Origin: Leptolyngbya sp. FACHB-261 | GTDB lineage: Bacteria; Cyanobacteriota; Cyanobacteriia; FACHB-261 | NCBI RefSeq assembly: GCF_014696065.1 | Contig: NZ_JACJPL010000019.1 | Span: forward strand, 1 to 38,209 | DNA length: 38,209 nt | Reading direction: 5' to 3' | Shown here: piece after piece, positions 14,942 to 22,923 of the stretch | Layout: every line of letters begins with the position of its first letter | How positions within the stretch are numbered: position 1 is the first letter of the stretch | The notes under the pieces: generated by a model | Seen by the model: the letters and a program-made list of their open reading frames with translations, nothing else | What the model was told of the DNA's origin: nothing | The model's database searches: none | Position numbers and translations under genes: made by a program

Positions 14942-16426
14942 CTAAATCACCGGCTGGCTGGTTGAGCGGCCTGCGATTTCCATCGGGTCAGTGGCATCTG
15001 GAGTGCGCACATTCTGATAGTGCGTCTTGAACATCTGCTGTCGCTGTTTGTGATCGACAATGGGCTCTGGATAACCGCAAGCATCCCGTTCACGGCTAGA
15101 AATCTTGCCAGTTACTAGTTGTTCTGCATCCAAATTGCGCAGTTCTGGCACCCAGTGCCGGATGTACTCGGCATCGGGGTCAAACTTCTGGGCCTGCGTG
15201 TTGGGATTGAAGATGCGCAGCGGTTTAGGGTCCATGCCACTGGAAGCACTCCATTGCCAGCCGCCATTGTTAGGAGCCAGGTCGCCATCGATGAGCTTCT
15301 GCATGAAATATTTCTCGCCCAACCGTGGATCAATTAACAAATCCTTGGTGAGAAAGCTGGCAACAATCATGCGACAGCGGTTGTGCATCCAACCCGACCC
15401 GTTCATCTGGCGCATGGCAGCATCGACAATCGGGTAACCAGTGCGCCCCTCACACCAGGACTGGAATTTCTCCGGGTCGTTCTCCCAGGGAAATCCAGCC
15501 ATACCTTTGCGATGGGGTTCTGCCGCCAGTACCGGAAAGTGAAACAGGGCTTGTTGGTAAAACTCGCGCCAGGCTAACTCCTGCTGCCAAGTGCGAATGC
15601 TGTCGTGCTCTTCGTCGCTGCGAGCGATTAGTTTCACTTCTTGCGTGGCCGCCCAGAGAGTGCGCATCCCCAGCGTGCCGAACTTGATGTGAGCGCTGAG
15701 CCGCGAGGTGCCCTCGTTAGCCGGGAAATTCCGCTGTTCCTGGTAGTCACGCAAAGCTTGGTCGCAGAAGCCTTCTAAAATTTGCTGCGCCGCAACTTCA
15801 CCGGGTTCCACCGGCAACTCCTGGTCCCAGTCAAAGCCCAGTTGGGCCGCAGAGGGTAGCTCAATTGCCCCCACAGCCTGACTCAGCGTCTCTAGTTCTT
15901 CGGCAGTGAGCTCACAAACCGAAGGTGCAGCGTAAGGTTCAGGTTTCGGTTGAGCACTCCAGTTGCGCCAGTAGGGTGTGTAAACCGTGTAGGGTGAGCC
16001 TTGGCCGGTAAGGACAGTCTTGGGCGGGTGCAGCATGTCCCAATAGGGCTTCGCCTCAATGCCAACTGCTTCTAGCGCTGTCTTAGCCGCTCGATCTCGC
16101 TCATGGGCATAAGGTTCGACATCGCGATTGAAGAACACGGCTTGAGCCTCAAGCATCTGCGCAGTCTGCACCAGGCTTGGTACCGGATCACCTTGAATAA
16201 TTAAAAGGCGACTGCCCCACTGCCGGTAACGCTCGGCCAACACTGCCAAACTCTCCAGCATGAAGCGCACGCGAACTGGCGCCACTTCCTCTGGATTGAG
16301 TAACGTGGGGTCAAGAATAAATAGCCCTAGCAAGCGCTGCGAATGCTGCCAGGCTGCATGTAAAGCAGTATTGTCTGCCAAACGCAGGTCACGACGATGC
16401 CAGCAGAGAGTCAGAGGGGAACGCAT
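14942..16426 (-). CDS. phrA: Deoxyribodipyrimidine photolyase, class I CPD type
   Basis: The 494-residue flavoprotein splits cyclobutane pyrimidine dimers using blue light. The N-terminal antenna domain begins LCWHRRDLRLADNTAL. The C-terminal FAD domain shows EGTSRLSAHIKFG (238-250), WQQELAWREFYQQ, YPIVDAAMRQMNGSGWMHNR and NNGGWQWSASSGMDPKPLR, with the NNGGWQW motif at 386-392. These are class I CPD photolyase signatures rather than cryptochrome-DASH or (6-4) type. The antenna pigment (deazaflavin or folate) cannot be read with confidence. The frame extends to 16480, but the extra residues are hydrophobic and unlike the family; the ATG at 16426 fits the usual start, although no ribosome site is obvious. 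Confidence 0.93.
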   Translation of the reverse strand: MRSPLTLCWHRRDLRLADNTALHAAWQHSQRLLGLFILDPTLLNPEEVAPVRVRFMLESLAVLAERYRQWGSRLLIIQGDPVPSLVQTAQMLEAQAVFFNRDVEPYAHERDRAAKTALEAVGIEAKPYWDMLHPPKTVLTGQGSPYTVYTPYWRNWSAQPKPEPYAAPSVCELTAEELETLSQAVGAIELPSAAQLGFDWDQELPVEPGEVAAQQILEGFCDQALRDYQEQRNFPANEGTSRLSAHIKFGTLGMRTLWAATQEVKLIARSDEEHDSIRTWQQELAWREFYQQALFHFPVLAAEPHRKGMAGFPWENDPEKFQSWCEGRTGYPIVDAAMRQMNGSGWMHNRCRMIVASFLTKDLLIDPRLGEKYFMQKLIDGDLAPNNGGWQWSASSGMDPKPLRIFNPNTQAQKFDPDAEYIRHWVPELRNLDAEQLVTGKISSRERDACGYPEPIVDHKQRQQMFKTHYQNVRTPDATDPMEIAGRSTSQPVI

Positions 16427-16816
16427 GGACAAGGGCAGCAATAAAAGGCAGAAGTAAAGACAGGCGAAAGCACCCCCCATCTTAGGCTAGATTCCAGCTC
16501 AAACCACGCTCCCAATTGCTGCACAGGAGCTTCGTTCAATCTTCCGGACAACTGCCAAGGTTTTAGGAGTTGTAATACAGAAGACTGAGCACTGATCGCG
16601 CGTAGCAAGGGACGATGCAGTTGCCAGGGTTCTGGTGAATTTGCACCCCAAAGTTTTCTTTGGCTGCAATAACCAAGCTCTGCGCCTTTGGGCATTCACC
16701 AAGCATTTAGCCGCATGAGCGCTCGCCTCTCCTGCGTCCAGCCCCCAGGTCAGGGCGCTGAATGCTCAAGTCAAGCCCCTGTGCCCCGTTCCCTTTCTTA
16801 ATGCAGGTTGTAGCTC
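16427..16816. other. Intergenic region between photolyase and HEAT-repeat gene
   Basis: This 390-bp stretch separates two divergent genes and must contain both promoters. I see no convincing coding frame, RNA gene, repeat or clear -35/-10 pair. The short open frames on both strands have no recognisable content. Confidence 0.5.
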
Positions 16817-17809
16817 ATGTTGTTCTCCGTCAAGGCGATCAACCGCTTCCTTTACGAGTTGCCCAAGCAGCACTCTGCTCAGTCAGCTTTGGCAGTGGAT
16901 TCAGCGATTGACTCAGCAAGCTCACCTGCGTTCTCTCCAGGATTAAAGAGTGAGAGTGATGGGCTCAGCCAATGGCTAGCTGAGTTGCAAACAGGAAACC
17001 GCCAACAGCGCCAGAAGGCAATTTGGCAGTTGGGCTTAGAAGGAGACTCCCGCGCCATTCAACCCCTGACTCAACTCCTACTCAACTCAGACTCTCAGCA
17101 TCGCAGTCTGATTTTGGGAGCTCTCTCGGAGATCGGGGCACGGACGCTCAAGCCTCTCTACAATGCGCTGCTGATCTGTTTGCAGGACGAAAGCCCCGAA
17201 GTTCGCAAAAACGCCTTGCGCGATTTGACTCGGATTTTCGAGTTCTCGCAGCAGGCTAATGGCATCCTGGCTCAGGCCCTGACCGATTCTGATCCAGAGG
17301 TTCAGTCGGTTGCAAATTGGGCAGCTGAGCGCATGCAGTCTAATCAGCCTCGGCTTGCCAGCAACCCACAGGCTAGCAGCACGACGACACTGCCGCAGGC
17401 AGCGCAGCCAGAGCATCCAACAACTCAGCCAGCCTTGCTGCAAGAACCGCAACTGACTGCGGAGAAGCCCACTCAAACCCAAACCAGTTTGCTGGAACAA
17501 GCGCGACAGGGCAACGTGCAGGCATTAGCAGCGCTGATGAATGAAGCCTGGCAACCCAGCGGCATTACAGTGCGGGCCAGTCTTGATCGAGGCTGTTTAC
17601 AGCTGATTCTAGAAGCCGAACCTATGCCTCCCCAACAGGTTGTAGTGCAGGCGATTCAGCGGGGTATTGAGCGTTTGGGCGTCGAGTTCATTTACAGCGT
17701 CAGTATTATTTGCACAGCTGCAAATCGCACCGCGCTAGAACAGGCAACCAACGGCTGGACTCAGCTTGTGGAAGCCAATGCCAGACCGGCTCCAGCTGCA
17801 ATATGTTAA
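16817..17809 (+). CDS. HEAT-repeat protein with cyanobacterial C-terminal domain
   Basis: The 330-residue protein has a short N-terminal segment, HEAT/PBS-lyase-like repeats at about 50-170 (LQTGNRQQRQKAIWQLGLEGDSRAI, DESPEVRKNALRDLTRI, DSDPEVQSVANWAAERM), and a Gln/Pro/Thr-rich linker at 175-225. The C-terminal domain (about 228-320, LEQARQGNVQALAALMNEAW, GITVRASLDRGCLQLILEAE, GIERLGVEFIYSVSI) is one I recall from many cyanobacterial proteins of unknown function. HEAT arrays usually bind other proteins. Some cyanobacterial ones are phycobilisome lyases, but nothing here shows that activity. No signal peptide. Confidence 0.78.
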   Translation: MLFSVKAINRFLYELPKQHSAQSALAVDSAIDSASSPAFSPGLKSESDGLSQWLAELQTGNRQQRQKAIWQLGLEGDSRAIQPLTQLLLNSDSQHRSLILGALSEIGARTLKPLYNALLICLQDESPEVRKNALRDLTRIFEFSQQANGILAQALTDSDPEVQSVANWAAERMQSNQPRLASNPQASSTTTLPQAAQPEHPTTQPALLQEPQLTAEKPTQTQTSLLEQARQGNVQALAALMNEAWQPSGITVRASLDRGCLQLILEAEPMPPQQVVVQAIQRGIERLGVEFIYSVSIICTAANRTALEQATNGWTQLVEANARPAPAAIC

Positions 17810-17854
17810 ATTGAGCGTCTAACCTAGCTGCCCCAGGGGGGGTAAACGTCTCTC

Positions 17855-18058
17855 ATGGCAAAACGCCGTAATCAGAAGAAAGAAAAAGCTCTGCGCAACC
17901 AAGCTTACGCTCGCAAATTCCGCAAGCGCACGACCACCGGACGCATGGGCCGTCGCCGCTTCGGTGAAGGGAACCGCTTCGGCGATTCTGAGGGCGAGGA
18001 TGAAGAGAACCGGGGCAGTAGCAACGTTGGTGCAGCTGGCGACGATGCCGCTACCTAA
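17855..18058 (+). CDS. Small highly basic conserved protein, 67 aa
   Basis: The first half is Lys/Arg rich (MAKRRNQKKEKALRNQAYAR, then KFRKRTTTGRMGRRRF), and the second half is acidic and glycine rich. Such a charge split suggests binding to RNA or to a ribosome, but that is inference. I remember similar short cyanobacterial proteins with no assigned role. A GGGGGG-containing ribosome site lies upstream of the ATG. The stop overlaps the convergent flavoprotein stop by 4 bp. Confidence 0.65.
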   Translation: MAKRRNQKKEKALRNQAYARKFRKRTTTGRMGRRRFGEGNRFGDSEGEDEENRGSSNVGAAGDDAAT

Positions 18059-19113
18059 GCCTGACCAATCCGAACTTTAGTCAGGAGTTGGCCCAGCCGC
18101 TCAGCGGCAGCTAAACCTGACAGATAGGCTGATTCCACGCTGGGTCCAATGCACCAGTCCCCTGCACATACCAGTCTTAGGGGATTCTTTTCTGGTCGCA
18201 GCACAGTTGACAGGCAGGAGACACCTAGGGTTTCACTGGGTAAGGCATAGCGCCAGCGGTGAATTTGCCACCACTCTGGTTCCCGTAGCCAGGGCTCCAG
18301 ATAGCTAGCTGCTTGAGCCAACATCTGTGTTCCTGCTTGGTCTAGATCACCATCGAGATAATGTCGAGCAAAGTCAGCTGTGCTTTGAAGAACAAAGACT
18401 GGCTGACGCTCGGCATCGTCTGGTGTGCGACGACTGCTATCCAGCGCAATCCAACTTAGAACGGCATCTTCAGGGCAACGAATGGCCTGCCAGGCACTAG
18501 GCAGCGGTTCATGATCCATGCGGCGGTAACCGGCCATCACAGCCAAACTTGGGTCAAAGGTTACAGAGCGAACCGTTTTTAGGAAAGCAGGGTCAGCTTT
18601 CAGCAGCGATTCAAACAACGCGAGAAATTGGGGTGCAGGCAGAGTAGACACCAGGTTGGTGCTAGACCACTGTTCTCCAGACTCGCTGCTCAGTTGCCAG
18701 CCCTCTGCATTCGCTTCGATGTTGACGATTCGTTGCTTGAGCTGCACATCTATACCGTTAGCCAAGTATTTAGCAACCGCAGTCATGCCCTCTGAACAGA
18801 CATAGCGCTGGCGCAGGTCATCAAGCGGGGGCTCTTGCAACCCCTGATCAGTGAGGCTGTAGATGGTTCGGGTCCACTCGCGGGCTACGCCTTGCAGGCG
18901 TAGCTCCTGAACAAAGCGCTCGAAACTATTACCACGCACTGAGAGGTACTGGGCACCGTGATCAACCTGGGTGTCTTGAACGCGGCGAGTCGCCAAACGC
19001 CCGCCAACGCCTCTCGCCTTCTCCAAAACTGTCACTGTAAAGCCCGCTCGACGCAGGGCTCTGGCACAGGCTAAACCTGCCATCCCTGCTCCCATGACAA
19101 TCACGTCCTGCAT
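18055..19113 (-). CDS. FAD-dependent amine oxidase/renalase-like oxidoreductase
   Basis: The 352-residue protein opens with a Rossmann dinucleotide motif, GAGMAGLACARAL (8-20). E31 ends the second strand (VTVLEKARGVGGRLATRR), and VDHGAQYLSVR follows, as in renalase-like NAD(P)/FAD flavoproteins. The C-terminal FAD contact is seen as LVCAGDWCIGPSVESAYLSGLAAAERL. Substrate is unknown. Cyanobacterial renalase-like enzymes are thought to handle reduced nicotinamides or amines. The N-terminus is cytosolic, with no signal peptide. It converges with the small basic gene, overlapping by 4 bp, and is divergent from the LapA-domain gene across 120 bp. Confidence 0.85.
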   Translation of the reverse strand: MQDVIVMGAGMAGLACARALRRAGFTVTVLEKARGVGGRLATRRVQDTQVDHGAQYLSVRGNSFERFVQELRLQGVAREWTRTIYSLTDQGLQEPPLDDLRQRYVCSEGMTAVAKYLANGIDVQLKQRIVNIEANAEGWQLSSESGEQWSSTNLVSTLPAPQFLALFESLLKADPAFLKTVRSVTFDPSLAVMAGYRRMDHEPLPSAWQAIRCPEDAVLSWIALDSSRRTPDDAERQPVFVLQSTADFARHYLDGDLDQAGTQMLAQAASYLEPWLREPEWWQIHRWRYALPSETLGVSCLSTVLRPEKNPLRLVCAGDWCIGPSVESAYLSGLAAAERLGQLLTKVRIGQA

Positions 19114-19233
19114 AACCCTCCCGGTTGCGGTCTAGCCTGGCCGCCCAACGCTTTGCCTTCCAGCCTACCGTCTGCAGTCAGCCCCTTCCAGGAGACTCCA
19201 TACTAGAGAAGAGATACCTGCCGGAGTCCTGCT

Positions 19234-19512
19234 GTGGAACAATTTGGCCTGCTTCGTCTGCTTGCCCTACTGATTGTGGCTTCGCTCTTGGCGGCGGCAG
19301 TGATTTTCTCGGTTCAAAACGCAGCGCCAGTCGCTTTACAATTTCTCATTTTTCGCTCAGTGTCGTTACCCGTTGGCGTAGCTCTGGGTTTTGCTGTCGC
19401 TTTAGGCATCGTGGTCACGGCGCTGGTTCAGAGTTTTTGGAGCCTGTTGAGCAGCTCTGCCACAGATGACCGGGCAGGTTTCGAGGCCAGTTTTGAAGAA
19501 GACGATTTCTAA
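19234..19512 (+). CDS. LapA/DUF1049-domain membrane protein
   Basis: The 92-residue protein has two hydrophobic spans (about 7-26 and 44-70) around the motif FSVQNAAPVALQFLIFRSVSLPVGV, which matches the LapA (DUF1049) domain. The tail is acidic (EASFEEDDF). In E. coli LapA takes part in control of lipopolysaccharide synthesis; the cyanobacterial role is untested. The start is a GTG at 19234 with GGAG nine bases upstream. No better ATG exists in frame. Confidence 0.82.
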   Translation: MEQFGLLRLLALLIVASLLAAAVIFSVQNAAPVALQFLIFRSVSLPVGVALGFAVALGIVVTALVQSFWSLLSSSATDDRAGFEASFEEDDF

Positions 19513-19690
19513 CTGAGCCGCTAAAGCTTGCAGTGGAAAGCTTGAAGGAGAGGCTTAACGAGGCAAGCCGAAACCTTGCTTTATAAAGCTCTGTCAACTT
19601 TCTCAAACTCTGATGGGGAGACTGGTTCGGCAACCTGCAAATCGGGTCAGCATGCAAATAACACCCTAAGGTCTGCCGAGGTTTCCATCC

Positions 19691-20002
19691 GTGTTTCTGC
19701 TGTTACGGCCTCTGTTTGAACTGTTAGCTCCCCTGCAAGTACCCATCTGTTTCTGCTTCGTTTGGGGGCTGATTTTGATGCTGTTCTGGAATGCGGGCAC
19801 AGGGATTCGCGCAGGCATTGAAACTCTCAAGCGTCTGCACCAAATTCCTTGCGTTGGCTGTGAGTTTTTTACCGGTGACTATCATCTGAAATGCACGGTT
19901 CGCCCGAGCACTGCACTGAGTGAGGAGGCCATCGATTGCCCGGATTTTGCTCCCTGTAGACGACGCACGGCGCGGGAAGAGCCACCAATCTGGTTACGCT
20001 AA
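19691..20002 (+). CDS. Conserved membrane protein with cysteine cluster, 103 aa
   Basis: A GTG at 19691 starts a protein with one long hydrophobic segment (residues 4-34) followed by a soluble domain with [21 protein letters not shown] and [11 protein letters not shown], containing five cysteines arranged like a small metal or disulfide site. I remember cyanobacterial homologues with the same HQIPC..C.FF pattern and no assigned function. It converges with hisA and overlaps its stop by 4 bp. The spacer after the LapA gene (178 bp) shows no terminator that I trust. Confidence 0.7.
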   Translation: MFLLLRPLFELLAPLQVPICFCFVWGLILMLFWNAGTGIRAGIETLKRLHQIPCVGCEFFTGDYHLKCTVRPSTALSEEAIDCPDFAPCRRRTAREEPPIWLR

Positions 20003-20772
20003 GCCAAGCTGGTTTGGCCTAAGTCTGGCGGCACATCTTGCCAACGGCCAGGACCTACGGCTCGCAAAGCTTCCTTGAGCACGATATCGCCTGTGTAAAG
20101 AGCCCGACCGATAATCGCGCCCTGCACGCCGGGGGCTGGCAGGGCTAGCAAACTAAGCAGATCGCTCACCGAACTCATACCGCCCGAGGCGATCACCGGA
20201 ATTGACACTGCCTGCACCATTTGGCCTAAAGCAGTCAGGTTGGGGCCACTGAGGGTACCGTCGCGTTGAATATCAGTGTAGATAATTGCGGCTACTCCTA
20301 GAGTTGCCATCCGCTGTGCCAGCTCAATGGCTTGTATTTCCGAGGTTTCTAACCAACCACGGGTGGCAACCTTGCCATCACGAGCATCAATGCCCACGGC
20401 AATTTGACCTGGAAATTGCTGAGCTAGTTGCGCAACCAAGTCGGGTTGCTCGACAGCTACCGTGCCCAGAATCGCTCGTTGCACACCCAGATTCAGCAAA
20501 CTGCTCACGCTGTCAGTATTGCGCAGCCCACCGCCGACCTGAACGGGGAGGTCAACGGCACGGACAATGCGCTCAATAACCGGCCAGTTTTGAGCACTGC
20601 CTGCTTTAGCACCGTCGAGGTCAACCAGGTGCAGGCGCGTAGCTCCTTGTTCGGCCCAGCGCTGAGCTACAGCCACCGGATCCTCATCGAAGATCTCGGA
20701 CTGAGCATAGTCCCCTTGATATAACCGGACACAACGGCCCGCCAAAATGTCGATAGCCGGGAGAATTTCCAT
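19999..20772 (-). CDS. hisA: Phosphoribosyl-formimino-AICAR ribotide isomerase (HisA)
   Basis: This 257-residue TIM barrel opens the aminoaldose ring of ProFAR in histidine synthesis. Catalytic aspartates are D8 ([20 protein letters not shown]) and D129 ([14 protein letters not shown]). Phosphate-binding loops QVGGGLRN and VIASGGMSS and the strand YTDIQRDGT are present. Length is normal. The D8 and D129 context and the LYQGDY motif separate it from HisF. No other his gene is adjacent, as is usual in cyanobacteria. Confidence 0.96.
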   Translation of the reverse strand: MEILPAIDILAGRCVRLYQGDYAQSEIFDEDPVAVAQRWAEQGATRLHLVDLDGAKAGSAQNWPVIERIVRAVDLPVQVGGGLRNTDSVSSLLNLGVQRAILGTVAVEQPDLVAQLAQQFPGQIAVGIDARDGKVATRGWLETSEIQAIELAQRMATLGVAAIIYTDIQRDGTLSGPNLTALGQMVQAVSIPVIASGGMSSVSDLLSLLALPAPGVQGAIIGRALYTGDIVLKEALRAVGPGRWQDVPPDLGQTSLA

Positions 20773-20892
20773 CGCAGGCCCAGACGCGCTAGCCCATTCA
20801 GTTTACCGAAGAGCGCTACCGGATTCTGCCTTCTATGGAGTTGTAGGGGCTTTGTGCAGGGCTTTGTGGGTGGGGCTTTCTCGGGGGCTTGC

Positions 20893-21384
20893 CTAAAAGA
20901 GCTGGAAACCTCTAGAGCCTGAGCTATGGCCTAAACTGCTCTCGTTCTCCACGGCCAAGGCTAACTCAGCTGCCACTCGCGCTGCATACGGGCGCAGAAT
21001 CCACCAAACTAGAGGCGAAAACCAACCACTGAGCGTCACTGAGTAAGAGATCCGAGTTCCACAGATGGTGGATTCGACTCGATAAATCACGCGCTCCTGA
21101 ATACCCGGTAGGGCCAGAATGCGCACGCTGAGCAGTTCACCAGGATTCACCCGTTCAACGAAAATGCGAATGGGAATTGGCGCCAAACGGGTCACAGCCT
21201 GGTAAATTAGCCCTGGACGTACAGTGAGACCTCTGGGAATGTTGGTGTCAGTCAGCAAAGGATGCCAGGATACATCTGCCAAATCCACGACCTTCTGCCA
21301 AATCGTCTCGACCGGGGCAGAGCTGTAGGCTTGATAGGTTCGCACCAAGGAATGGGCAGTGGCGAAGGCGGCCATCAAAATCAT
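20893..21384 (-). CDS. SRPBCC (START-like) family protein
   Basis: The 163-residue protein has the pattern of polyketide-cyclase/START-like ligand-binding domains: an opening strand with SSAPVETIWQKVVDLADVSWHPLL, a central RGLTVRPGLIYQAVTRLAPIPIRIFVERVNPGELLSVRI, then VIYRVESTICGTRISYSVTL and a C-terminal helix. Ligand unknown. The ATG at 21384, with GGAGGG about ten bases upstream, is chosen over an in-frame TTG at 21393. No signal peptide is certain, although the start is hydrophobic. Confidence 0.7.
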   Translation of the reverse strand: MILMAAFATAHSLVRTYQAYSSAPVETIWQKVVDLADVSWHPLLTDTNIPRGLTVRPGLIYQAVTRLAPIPIRIFVERVNPGELLSVRILALPGIQERVIYRVESTICGTRISYSVTLSGWFSPLVWWILRPYAARVAAELALAVENESSLGHSSGSRGFQLF

Positions 21385-21750
21385 GGGGTGCAACCCTCCG
21401 AGGCAAGAGGTAGGGGCCCCTGAACAGGGTTCTATCTAGGGTACGAGTTAGATCGCCAAAATCTCCAGCCCTGTAGGACTGTCTTAAGCATGATTTTGGG
21501 CAGCGGCATTGGCGAACCAACCAAAATCGGAACTGTCGAAGTAATGTCAAGGCACTGATTTTGAGTGCAATTGTCATAGCCAACTGCCATAGTTGGCAAG
21601 CGTGACTATGCCAGTTCATCACTGCATTTTGCAGTTAAAGCAATGTTAATGACGGCACATGAATAAAGGGGGCTGAGTCAAACACAACCTGATGTAATTT
21701 TGCTCACTCCAATTTTCTTTCGTGATGTCATGAGTAAGGATTTGGCAGCT
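21385..21750. other. Intergenic region before the surface-protein operon
   Basis: This is the left part of a 576-bp gap between divergent genes. It has an AGGGGCCCCT palindrome near 21410 and a CTGCATTTTGCAG inverted repeat near 21625. I see no credible coding frame or RNA gene. The right part of the gap carries the listed palindrome, promoter and leader hairpin. Confidence 0.4.
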
Positions 21751-21768
21751 AGCTGTAGGGCTACAGCT
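21751..21768. promoter_or_regulatory. 18-bp palindrome, possible operator
   Basis: AGCTGTAG and CTACAGCT form a perfect 8-bp inverted repeat around GG. It lies 67 bp upstream of the -35 box of the surface-protein operon. The two-base centre favours a dimeric DNA-binding site over an RNA hairpin. No regulator is identified. Confidence 0.4.
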
Positions 21769-21834
21769 GATCGAGCTCTCAAACCTTGAGTTAAGCCTCC
21801 GTAAAAGCTGCTTAGACGCTGCGTTAACAATTAC

Positions 21835-21862
21835 TTGCCATTGTCCCTTAGTTTGCTATACT
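21835..21862 (+). promoter_or_regulatory. Predicted sigma70-type promoter of the DUF11/barrel operon
   Basis: TTGCCA (21835-21840) and TATACT (21857-21862) are separated by 16 bases. Both match the housekeeping consensus well. Transcription would begin near 21869, leaving a leader of about 90 bases before the ATG at 21961. Confidence 0.6.
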
Positions 21863-21874
21863 CTCCGTAAATTT

Positions 21875-21899
21875 CCTGATTTAATTTTTCAGGTTTTTT
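21875..21899 (+). promoter_or_regulatory. Leader hairpin followed by six T (possible attenuator)
   Basis: CCTGA (21875-21879) pairs with TCAGG (21889-21893), and TTTTTT follows at 21894-21899. This places a terminator-like element just behind the predicted start site and about 60 bases before the first gene. The stem is only 5 bp, so efficiency alone would be low; AAA/TTT pairing could extend it. Confidence 0.35.
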
Positions 21900-21960
21900 A
21901 GTATCGGCACAACCGATGGCTTCAGCATTGCTGGGGGCATTTCCTGGGGCTTATTAGGGT

Positions 21961-22923
21961 ATGAGAGTTCGAGCGGACTTCCTGGAACGATTTTGTTGGC
22001 TTCTAGCTGCGTTGGTGATCGGTTATGCAATTGAACCAACTATTCCGGCCACCGCTCAAGACGCCATTCGCAACTCAGCTCGGGCTGGGTTCACGGGCAC
22101 CAATATCCCGCCCGTTGACTCCAACGAGGTGACAACTCCGATTAGAGTTAGCAACGCATCTCTAGAAATCGTCAAGGTGGGCGACCGGGCGGCGGCAGAG
22201 CCAGGGGATACCGTTCTTTACCGGCTCGCCATTCGCAATACGGGTCTAGTTGCGCTGCGCGATTTTACAATTACTGATGTTTTGCCTCTGGGCTTAAGTT
22301 TTGTCTCTCGGTCTCTACAAGGTTCTGTCACTAGAGGCAATACAACAACCCCAGTTAATCAGCTTCAAGCCAATGCCTCAGGACGCACAGTCAGAATTAC
22401 CTACGCTGATAGTCTGGAACCGCAGCAAATTCTGAACGTGGTATATGCCGCTGTAGTCACTCCAGATGCCATTCGAGGGACAGGACGGAACGCCGCTTCA
22501 GTGGTAGGCAAAACTCCTAATGGGAGAGAAGTTCCAACCGGTCCTGTAAGCCATTTATTGCGCATTCGTTCAGGAATTTTGTCAGAGTGTGGCACCTTAA
22601 TTGGTCGAGTTTTTGTTGATAAAAACTTTGATGGCGAACAGCAACCCGGTGAAGCGGGCGTACCTAACGCTGTGATTTTTATGGATGACGGAAATCGCAT
22701 TACTACCGATCCCAACGGGCTATTTTCTCTAGCCAATGTCATCGCCGGTAGCCGCACAGGGACACTGGACCTGAGCAGCCTACCGGGTTATACCTTGGCA
22801 CCCAATTTGTATCGCATCGAGCGTAATAGCCAATCTCGGCTGGTCCGTCTGTCACCAGGAGGCTTGGCTCGCATGAATTTTGCCGTTACGCCCACCTTTG
22901 GGGAAGGTCAACGTCCTCAATGA
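21961..22923 (+). CDS. Exported DUF11 plus SdrD-B-like protein
   Basis: The 320-residue protein has a hydrophobic signal (about 10-32, ending PATAQ). A DUF11 repeat domain follows at about 60-185 (LEIVKVGDRAAAEPGDTVLY, then RLAIRNTGLVALRDFTITDV). A C-terminal SdrD-B/carboxypeptidase-regulatory-like domain spans about 205-310 (LIGRVFVDKNFDGEQQPGEA, GVPNAVIFMDDGNRITTDPN, GLFSLANV). Both domains are beta sandwiches found on bacterial surfaces. It is the first gene of a four-gene set, and its TGA overlaps the next ATG by 4 bp. It may cap, chaperone or connect the larger surface protein encoded last. That role is inferred from position only. Confidence 0.8.
   Translation: MRVRADFLERFCWLLAALVIGYAIEPTIPATAQDAIRNSARAGFTGTNIPPVDSNEVTTPIRVSNASLEIVKVGDRAAAEPGDTVLYRLAIRNTGLVALRDFTITDVLPLGLSFVSRSLQGSVTRGNTTTPVNQLQANASGRTVRITYADSLEPQQILNVVYAAVVTPDAIRGTGRNAASVVGKTPNGREVPTGPVSHLLRIRSGILSECGTLIGRVFVDKNFDGEQQPGEAGVPNAVIFMDDGNRITTDPNGLFSLANVIAGSRTGTLDLSSLPGYTLAPNLYRIERNSQSRLVRLSPGGLARMNFAVTPTFGEGQRPQ

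Noticed and set aside
16411-16702. Overlapping minus-strand frames upstream of photolyase
   Set aside because: There is no family-like text or ribosome site, and the two frames compete with each other.
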